A stretch of 64,000 nucleotides of DNA from Zasmidium citrigriseum (Eukaryota; Ascomycota; Dothideomycetes; Mycosphaerellales; Mycosphaerellaceae), in contig NHNW01000021.1 of assembly GCA_002786025.1 (NCBI GenBank), positions 248,001 through 312,000 of the forward strand, given 5' to 3'. The position numbers were made by a program, and so were the translations under genes. Each line of letters begins with the position of its first letter. Position 1 is the first letter of the stretch. Below are positions 57,401 to 64,000 of the stretch, piece by piece. The notes under the pieces were generated by a model. The model saw only the letters and a program-made list of their open reading frames with translations, was not told the origin of the DNA and did no database searches.

Positions 57401-58433
57401 GTGGCGATGCCTGGAGGTGACGTCAAACTCGCTGTAGAGTATCGGTTTGGCCGGGAGAAATTGGTTGTGAAGGCGTTCGAGTACTCCGGCGGCGTGGTGG
57501 GCTCGCTCTGCGCAAAGAGCTGAGTGACGGACTGTTCGTGGCGAAGGTTCTCATCCACTTCACGGCGTGTCTCTGCGTCCACCTTTTCGAGCTCTTCTTG
57601 GATCTTGCGTTGAGCTTGAAGCAGGCTTTCGTAGTGGCGAGCGGCACGCTCGGACTGGAATGAGTGAAGGGTCAGCCAATGATCTCAATGGCTCGAAGCA
57701 GGTTGAGTGAAGGGGATGCCGGGGTTGCGTATGATTTTGAAGAAGGCACAAGATTGGCCAAGGACGTGGGCAGCAGGCAGCCAAAGGCCTGCGTTTGGAG
57801 GTTCTCCGTTTGCATAGCAACCGCCCAGGCCACCCGCTCCTCCAATCCGCGGGAAATTGAAAGGCAGACTTACAGGAGTAATACGGTTCTGTGAACTTGG
57901 CTAATAGCGGCCAGTCAGCACAGTTCTGAAAACACGCACATCCAGAAGACCGTGATAAGATATAACTGGGGTCCAACTCTTGAGCTCTGCGCTGCCTGGG
58001 TATGTTTTCTCCAGCACGAGATCCTCAAATTCTCCAACAACGCAGAACGTTTGCAACAGGCTGTGCTGGGTGGCCCGTCGCAGAAGTCCGCCTAGCCAAT
58101 GTGCCAATTCCCAGCTCTTCCAATGCGCATATTGCTCCCATCCCTGAGCTCCATTCCGGCCTGCTTGCCCTACCGCTCGCCCGTCCTACTTCTTTCAAGA
58201 AACGCTGGACTTACCGCCTGCTGAACATCTCCTGCAGCCTGTCTCCGCTGCTGGCCAATTGGCGACAGCTGGGGAACGGTGTTCGTTGTGAATCGCCGGT
58301 GCAGCGCACCTCGCACATCGTTGGTGCCGGCCATGCTCGCACTCCATCTGTTCGGGTTCCTCTGCGGCGGTGAGAGAGGGTTCGACGTGTACTGTTCGTC
58401 CCGAGGCGACTGCGGTCCGCGATAGAACGCCAT
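54467..58433 (-). CDS. Pumilio (PUF) family RNA-binding protein, Puf3-like
   Basis: Four exons give 1049 aa: 58433..58215, a 27-nt microexon 57900..57874, 57654..57212 and 56927..54467 (introns 314, 219 and 284 nt). The lengths sum to a multiple of three and all joins keep frame. The N-terminus has RFTTNTVPQLSPIGQQRRQA, then a helical stretch (ESLLQAQRKIQEELEKV), QSEPTTPPEYSNAF and NRNSMPITSYDRKRNTTDLV, a plan seen in ascomycete Puf3-type proteins. Eight PUF repeats lie at about 600-920: CKDQHGCRFLQ, DPFGNYLCQK, NQHGTRALQK, DLNGNHVIQK, HRHGCCVLQR, DPFGNYVVQY, QKFSSNVIEK and DGFANYVVQT. The SxxE signature of repeat 7 flanked by N-Y-Q repeats predicts recognition of UGU in target 3' UTRs. The C-terminus is Gly/Asn/Pro-rich. 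It is a cytoplasmic mRNA regulator. Confidence 0.92.
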
Positions 58434-58780
58434 GGTCTGTCGCAGGAGTCAGTATACGTGCTGGGCCGTAGAACGAACGTTGAGGAGGCCACGCAGGCTG
58501 TGGGAGTGCCGGCTGCGATCCTGCAGAGTACACACCTGGAAGACGGGACGAATCGCACGTCCCGGGCGAGGAGGCTAGCTGTGGTGGTGATACAGGTCGC
58601 TACGCAGCTGCTCGGATCGTACAGGACAAGGAACGTATGCTCTCTCCAAAAATGTAAGGACTGTGTAAGGGCGAGGCAGAGAAGAGTAAGAGGTGAGGTG
58701 GGGCTCCAAGATGTTAAGTTGGGGAGTTGTCGTAGCGGGTGGGTGGGCTTGGCTGCTCGCCTCCGATCCAGCGTCTCAAG
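58434..58780. promoter_or_regulatory. PUF 5' region interrupted by hAT insertion
   Basis: These 347 bp lie between the PUF start codon and the left end of the hAT element, the last 8 bp being the left target duplication. They have normal composition with no RIP damage. No gene is seen; they must contain the core promoter unless transcription starts inside the element. Confidence 0.45.
58773..58780. repeat. 8-bp target-site duplication, left copy
   Basis: GTCTCAAG directly precedes the left inverted repeat and matches 62566-62573 exactly. Confidence 0.92.
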
Positions 58781-58797
58781 TAGGGATTTTAGTCACA
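58781..58797 (+). repeat. hAT left terminal inverted repeat
   Basis: TAGGGATTTTAGTCACA pairs with the right end; two mismatches, one of them a G-to-A change consistent with RIP. Confidence 0.92.
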
Positions 58798-58798
58798 A

Positions 58799-58843
58799 GT
58801 CACAGTCACAGTCACGGGCTGTAACTGTAACTGTGACTGTGAC
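58799..58843. repeat. Subterminal palindromic array of the hAT element
   Basis: Three tandem GTCACA-type hexamers (58799-58815) face their inverted copies (58827-58843), giving a 17-bp stem with one mismatch around an 11-nt loop. The same GTCACA/TGTGAC palindrome recurs at the right end (62542-62554). Such subterminal hexamers are the usual transposase-binding sites of hAT elements. Confidence 0.8.
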
Positions 58844-59029
58844 TTCTTAATGTTAGTTATAATAGTCACAATATCTTGCTATACTATTTGTAGTATAATG
58901 CTACTAAGTAGAGCTGCCTATAGACTAATATTAAGTATATTAGGTAGCTTAGGGTATCTCTTAGGGTTACTTAGGGTTAATTTAACAATAATCTATTTAA
59001 TATATCTCTTTAGAAAGGCATCTAAACTA

Positions 59030-61275
59030 TCTAAAGTTAACAAAATAAAGAAGCTAGCTAGTTATCTTTAGAACTATATTAAAGTTAAGGGAGTTATAGG
59101 TAAGTAGAACTATAAGAGATACTATTATCTATATTATAATAGGAAATAGACCTTAAAGAGTGTTAAAAGACTAGCTAAATACCTTACTAAGAAGTATATA
59201 TCCCCGGACATTCTATAGGAAGCACTAGATCTAGTAATAAGTATTAAGAAGCTATTATCTCGTTAATCCTTACTTAATATCGAATATAGATCCTCGTAGG
59301 CTTTATAATCTTCCGCGGTATTACCCTCGCTATCGATTACTATATCTTCGAAGGTACCCTTAAACTTTAGACACTAGGTAATAGTCTTATAGCGAGCTTA
59401 GGAATAAGGCGAAGAGCTTCTATCTAAATAGATCTTTAGAGCTAGCCTTCTATTATCTACTATCTAGAGTACTAGCTTTAAGAAGTTTATATAATACTTT
59501 ATTCCTAGCTTTAAGATTCCTAGTAACTACGTTATTAGAGGCCGCTTACTCGATATAGCGTACGAGAAGTATAGGCTCCGCCTAGAATAAGTATTATTAT
59601 ACGCTAAGAAGATTACTTTAGTATCTAATAGATAGATAAGCGTTAATAGGGATTCTATTATTAACTATATAGTTAGCATTACGGAGCAAATAGCCTTCTA
59701 CGATAGCGTTACTACTAGAGCGAGTAGGTATAATAAGGAATATATCGTAGCTAGCCTTTTAGAGACCGTTAAGAAGCTTAGGAAGGAGAAAGTCGTATCT
59801 ATTATAATAGACAATACGGTAGTTATAGCTACTATAACCTAGATTATTAATAAGAAGCTACCTAATATTATTAATATTAGATATTATAGCTATAGGATTT
59901 AGCTCTTAGCTAACGATCTCTTTAATCTAAAGATAAGCCCTTATATCTCTAGACTTTAGTAAAGCGTATTAAAGATAGTACGATACCTTAAAGGCTATAC
60001 TATTTCTTAGAACGTTATAAAGTAGAAGATAGCTTAGGATACTAAGGGTAATAAGTATAAAGCGTACTAAATACCTAGAAGTACTCGATAGTAAGGGAAG
60101 CTATATATAATCCGCCCTATTCTTAATAACTAGAAGGGCTAGTAACAAGTAGTATTAGACTTAAACTTCTAAACTAAACCTTCTAATAAAGAAGAGAAGG
60201 CGAAGAATAAGGAGCTTAAGCGGCTTCTACTTAATAACGATATTCCTAGGTAGCTAGAGAGGTTACAAACGTTATTAGAGCTATTATTAAAGGTTACTAT
60301 CGCCTTTAAGAGCGGGTATTCGAAGTTTAGTAAGGTATATATATATCTTTGTTAGCTAATAGGCTAGCTTAATAAGAGTATAATACTAGGCCTAGATCTT
60401 AAGAAGTAATACTTTAAAAGGTTCTAATAGATCTACTATCTATTAATATATATTACCTTCCTTACTAACCTAATAGTACGGAAGTAATACCCTTTAATTA
60501 AGGTTACCGATATATAGATCCGTAAGTACTACGAATAGCTAGGCCTAAACCTCTTTAGAGGTAATCTTATAAAGGCTAGAGTTATACTCTAGTATCTCTT
60601 TAACTTAAGAGACTATAAAGGAGCCTTTGCTAACCTATTAATATAGGGTTTAATAAACATTAATCTAGAGTATTAGGACTTAGATTTATAGATAAGAACA
60701 TAGGTATATAAGCTTCTAGAGTTTATAAAGCTATATAAAACTATATTAGCTATCTAACCTACTACTAGCTCGGCGGAAAGGAACTTCTTAGAATATAGGT
60801 TTATCTAAAGTATTAAAAGGAATAGACTTTCTAATAAGAAGGTAAAGAAGCTTATGTTCCTATACTACAATCTTAAAATAGATTAGGAGTAGCTATCTAA
60901 TAAAGCTAATATTAAGGAAGATAATATATTTAGTATAGATAAGGAGCTTCTTAGGCTTAAGGATAACGATAAAGCTCTAATATTAGTTAAGGATAAGGAA
61001 GATCTTTATAGAGTCTCTAGGGACGAGGATATACCTACTAATAAAGACAATAAGCCCCTTAACGAGCTACTAGCTAGCCTAGAAGAGGAATTTAACGTAG
61101 ATATATAGGACTTTAAGGACTAATAGTAGGAATATAACTTTAATAAGGATATAGATAGCTTTATAGCTAGTATCTTAAATAATAAGGAGATAATAGGGAG
61201 TAAGGGTATAAGTAAGGGGATAGGATTCGAGGTAAGTACCCTTTTACTAAGGCTAATATATATTAGAGGCTAATA
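59030..61275 (+). pseudogene. Decayed hAT transposase
   Basis: A plus-strand frame, broken mainly by TAG/TAA in place of CAG/CAA, shows the family order: FIPSFKIPSNYVIRGRLLDI near 59500-59560, an RNase-H-like segment with IIIDNTVVIATIT near 59800-59840 and RYYSYRI near 59880-59900 (the Asp and the C-H region), and the C-terminal dimerisation domain TTSSAERNFLEYRFI followed by SIKRNRLSNKKVKKLMFLYY near 60760-60870. The last is diagnostic of hAT transposases. An acidic tail follows (LLASLEEEFNVDI). No functional product is possible. The limits are approximate. Confidence 0.85.
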
Positions 61276-61649
61276 AAGGCTCTAAAGCTTATATTAAACC
61301 TACTATTAGCTTTAAATTCATACTCCTTCCTAATTTAGTAGCGGTAGTAGTAGCGGCTAGTCCCGCCGCGTATAAACAAAATAACTTTAAACTTCTATTT
61401 TAATTCTTCCCTTAATAACTACTAAACTACTACTACCTTACGCCCTCCGCCCTCCGCCCTCTACTCCTCCGTCCTCCGCTACCTCTAATAGTAGTAATAA
61501 ACCCCCTTTAGATACCTATAGGCTTTCTAGTCTAGCTTAATAATATCCCTAATAGTAGCGTCGACTTTAAAGACGCGTATATATTATCTCTATTTACCTA
61601 TACTTTATTAGCTAATACTAATTAATAATAGTCTCTAAGCCTTATCGCT

Positions 61650-62380
61650 AGTCTAGCGTCGACCTTACCTACTTACTAGCTAATACCTCTAGTCTAGGTA
61701 AAGGTACTCTAATCCTCCTTAAGTAGATAGCTAATAACCCCGCTAACTTCCGTATTACTTACCTAATATACTACCGCCCTAATATCGATACCGCCTATAA
61801 AGCTAGTAAATTTAGTAACTATTTACCCGCTATAATCGCCTATCTCGCTAATAGCCGCGTCGAGAATAATAGCGATAATACCTACGTTAGCTATAAGAGC
61901 TCTAATAGTAGGTTTACTCGCTATATTACTAACCCTAATATCTTTAATAGCGCCTATACTAACTATATATTCGGCTCCTCCTCTTCGACCTACTCTCTCT
62001 CTAATAACTACTAGTAGCCTAAGCGTTAGAATAAGATAAAAGCCGCTAAACCTAGCTAAAGCGACATTATAAAGACTAGCTAGTACCTCCGTATCCCTTT
62101 AGGCCTAGAGTCTAACTTCGATAGCTTTAACGCTATCTATAATATCCTTAAAGATATCTCTAAGTACTAGTACGCCTTTACCGAGATTATCGCTAATACC
62201 TCCGCTAAAGGCCTAAAGAAGGGCCTTACTTACCTCGCCGACTTCGAAGAGGATAAGATCTTTAGCTACTATAAGGATAAGGAGGAAGATACTAAGGCTA
62301 ATAGCGATAATAACGAGCTAGGAGAAGATAATAAGGATAAGGATATAGATATAGAGGATAAGGGCATCGGCGAAGAGTAG
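61650..62380 (+). pseudogene. Second decayed reading frame inside the hAT element, unknown
   Basis: Downstream of the transposase a separate plus-strand frame of about 240 codons is visible, interrupted only by amber/ochre codons explainable by RIP of Gln codons. It reads LLANTSSLGKGTLIL, NNPANFRITYLIYYRPNID, PLGLESNFDSFNAIYNILKD, KGLKKGLTYLADFEEDKIFS and ends in a highly acidic tail (KEEDTKANSDNNELGEDNKD) before a TAG at 62378. I do not recognise it. It could be an accessory transposon protein, a captured host gene fragment, or the real N-terminal part of a split gene. Confidence 0.55.
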
Positions 62381-62548
62381 AAAGGCATTTAGATTAGTAT
62401 TAAGAAGAGTATAATACCTAATAAGAGCGAGGCGTTATAGGGGAAATTACGATATTATAAGTAAAGTTATAAGTTATATTATAACTACCTTAGTTACTAT
62501 ACTAAATTGTAACTTATCTATAACTGTAACTCAAACTCTTAGTCACAA

Positions 62549-62565
62549 TGTGACTCAAAACCCTA
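62549..62565 (-). repeat. hAT right terminal inverted repeat
   Basis: Its reverse complement is TAGGGTTTTGAGTCACA, matching the left end at 15 of 17 positions. The duplicated target GTCTCAAG follows. Confidence 0.92.
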
Positions 62566-62573
62566 GTCTCAAG
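62566..62573. repeat. 8-bp target-site duplication, right copy
   Basis: GTCTCAAG is identical to 58773-58780. Confidence 0.92.
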
Positions 62574-63593
62574 TAACGGAGACTAGATGCCAGCAGCCCG
62601 TAGTATAGAGACTGGACTCTCTGGAGGGTCACCCTGGGCAGACAATTAATGGCGGCTGGCGGGCGCGGCTACGCTTCTTCGTTTGCAGGGGACTTGCGCC
62701 ATCCCCGCTGGCCGATCGCTCAATTGGCTCTATCTGTGCTCTACAACGAACGAACGGACCTGCACTGACTTGGATATTGATGAGCAACAAGCGCTTCGGG
62801 CGAGCCTTTCTACATGAGTCTGTATTGTTTTATCACTGTCCGGCACGCATATAGTAATGGTACCATGGGTTGCGTTGCGTGTACTGGACATGGTTTTGCG
62901 GGCGAGTGCTCGTTCATGCCCAAGAAATCCACCGGCTACTCTCAACATCGCTGGCTCTGTGCCTAGGCTTGCGTCTCCGTCAATCATTTTCGTAGCTTTT
63001 AGTAGCTCCAGGCAAATAGCTCGGTCCCTTGGGTGGGTGCTGCCGCTCTGCCGCCACCTGGGTCTTTGCCCCGAAGTTCGATCTCAAAGGCGGTGTGGTC
63101 ATTATTGCTTGAGTCATGGTGGAGCCGAAGGCCTTCGGCCGCACGCAAGTCCAACAAGGCGCCGGCCACCAGGAAAAGGGCGCAGGCATTGCGACCAAGC
63201 TGGCTGTCTTTGTTGCGTGCCTGGATGAAACGCTGAAACGCGCCATCTGCAGCATCTGCAGGGCCGAAAAGTTTGTGTACAACAGACGGCTGTGGAAGAG
63301 GTTAGCGGCCACGGAGAGCCGGCGAAGGAGCGTCCGCGCGGATTTGATGAGGACTGAATCAATATTTGATGAATTGATTGACACTCGTGACGAAAAGTAG
63401 CGCCTGCCTTCCTGAGGGGTCTGAAGTTGAGATTGGAAACGACGCTAGTGTTTTTAAAGTTTCTGGGTGGGCCGAGCTTTGCTCACTCACTCACATGAGC
63501 CACCACCTCAAGTCGCCTGCAGTCAAATTGCAACATCGACCTGTCGCTGACCAACATTTCAGTCTGTCGCATTCATGATCAAGACCGAGCGCC
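62574..63593. other. Intergenic DNA between hAT element and RPC2
   Basis: This is about 1 kb of normal composition with no RIP signature. It holds one weak candidate frame (63116-63400) and the RPC2 promoter. Other frames overlap on the minus strand and show no domains. Confidence 0.4.
63116..63400 (+). CDS. Possible small unknown protein
   Basis: This 94-aa frame starts MVEPKAFGRTQVQQG and has a helical, charged C-terminal half (RRLWKRLAATESRRR then SVRADLMRTESIFDELID) with two CxxC-like Cys (SICR, ICS). It has an ATG and reasonable codon use but no recognised family, and a competing minus-strand frame overlaps it. It may be the 3' part of a longer broken gene, since an open frame precedes it across one TGA. 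Confidence 0.25.
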   Translation: MVEPKAFGRTQVQQGAGHQEKGAGIATKLAVFVACLDETLKRAICSICRAEKFVYNRRLWKRLAATESRRRSVRADLMRTESIFDELIDTRDEK

Positions 63594-64000
63594 ATGCCTC
63601 CGAAGCCGAAGAAGACCGGCCCTGTTGAGGTCGGCGCCAGCGCCTCCAAGGTAGGTCGAAATTTCTCTTCGTCGGCCGATTCAGCATTTGACATGTGATG
63701 AGGTCGCCGCCCCCAAAGCAGCGCCGAAGAAGCGGACGAGCACTGCGAAAGCCAAAGAGAGCGAGACGACACAAGACTCCAACCCTGCGCAACCCAAGGC
63801 AACCGAGAGCAAAGCAACTTCAACAACTTCAAAAGCGCAGCCAAAGCAGAAGCCAGCTGTGGCGGGAGATGACCTGGATGCGCTTCTTCGGCCCTTCTAC
63901 TACAGCAAACGCCTCACGGATCCGATCAACACTGCCAAGGACAAATGGAATTTACTCCCCGCGTTCCTCCGAGTCAAAGGCTTGATCAAACAGCACACGG
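63594..64000 (+). CDS. RNA polymerase III second-largest subunit RPC2, 5' end only
   Basis: This is the N-terminus of the Rpb2-family core subunit of Pol III (Ret1/Rpc128), which forms the active-site cleft. Exon 1 is 63594..63650 ([19 protein letters not shown]); a 52-nt GTAGGT...GATGAG intron (63651..63702) follows and exon 2 continues past the window edge. A lysine/alanine-rich tail precedes [20 protein letters not shown] and [20 protein letters not shown], which is the diagnostic start of RPC2. RPB2 and RPA2 differ in this segment. Only about 118 residues are seen. Confidence 0.9.

Larger units (their letters stand above)
58781..62565 (+). mobile_element. RIP-mutated hAT transposon, 3785 bp
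   Basis: The boundaries are exact. The left end TAGGGATTTTAGTCACA matches the reverse complement of the right end, TAGGGTTTTGAGTCACA, at 15 of 17 positions. A perfect 8-bp duplication (GTCTCAAG) flanks the element. Eight-bp duplications and short YAGGG-type ends define hAT elements. Inside, CpA/TpG are nearly absent and stops are mostly TAG/TAA where Gln would stand: severe RIP. The plus strand encodes a decayed hAT transposase (about 59030-61275) and a second decayed frame (about 61650-62380). Subterminal AGTCAC/GTGACT repeats occur at both ends. It lies 348 bp upstream of the PUF start codon. It is not mobile in its present state. Confidence 0.94.

Noticed and set aside
58850..59071. 73-codon hydrophobic plus-strand frame
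   Set aside because: Lies in RIP-mutated AT-rich transposon DNA; the composition alone gives Leu/Ile-rich translation.

Overview
This is a nuclear window from a filamentous ascomycete fungus, probably a Dothideomycete (the class is inferred; ascomycete is much firmer). The grounds are dense spliced genes with introns mostly of 49-61 nt and branch sites such as CTAATGAC and GCTGAC, a fungal gene set (PEX16, ATG8, NCE101, a HET-domain NLR, MFS and APC transporters, Lem3/Cdc50) and two transposons carrying the repeat-induced point mutation (RIP) signature: CpA/TpG almost gone, TpA in excess, CpG kept.

Layout. 1-4403: 3' truncated RPN8 (-), HD-domain phosphohydrolase (+), unknown protein (-), PEX16 (+). 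4858-8201: RIP-mutated Mutator-like element (MULE) with long terminal inverted repeats and a perfect 9-bp target duplication, 115 bp upstream of ATG8. 8317-12872: ATG8, a three-WW-domain protein, a secreted bacterial-type solute-binding protein, and a small two-exon NCE101 gene. 13187-29082: a SANT/WD40/Cys-rich chromatin-type protein, an APC permease (-), a secreted M43-like metalloprotease (-), a Cdc50 flippase subunit (-), an MFS sugar transporter (-), and a large membrane protein (+) with an apparent frameshift. 30269-38997: a 1739-aa sacsin-like ATPase-domain protein (-) sharing a divergent promoter with exportin CSE1 (+). 38998-42516 is gene-poor. 42517-53256: CAP/PR-1 secreted protein, DUF255 thioredoxin-fold protein, NIF/FCP1-type HAD phosphatase (-), and a 1212-aa HET-NACHT-ankyrin NLR. 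54467-58433: a Pumilio (PUF) RNA-binding protein (-) with a predicted 27-nt microexon. 58781-62565: RIP-mutated hAT element with a perfect 8-bp target duplication, 348 bp upstream of the PUF start. 63594-64000: 5' end of RNA polymerase III subunit RPC2.

Most genes are single-copy housekeeping functions (proteasome, peroxisome, autophagy, nuclear export, lipid flipping, Pol III) mixed with secreted and transport proteins. I see no biosynthetic cluster and no operon logic; neighbours share divergent promoters or convergent 3' ends. The most unusual content is the two transposon relics in the 5' regions of ATG8 and the PUF gene, a second decayed reading frame inside the hAT element, the NLR, and several gene models that a plain open-frame reading gets wrong (HAD phosphatase, NCE101, PUF microexon, sugar transporter with no ATG, frameshifted membrane protein).

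No rRNA, tRNA or CRISPR was recognised. Splice sites were placed by eye from GT-AG signals, frame and family resemblance.
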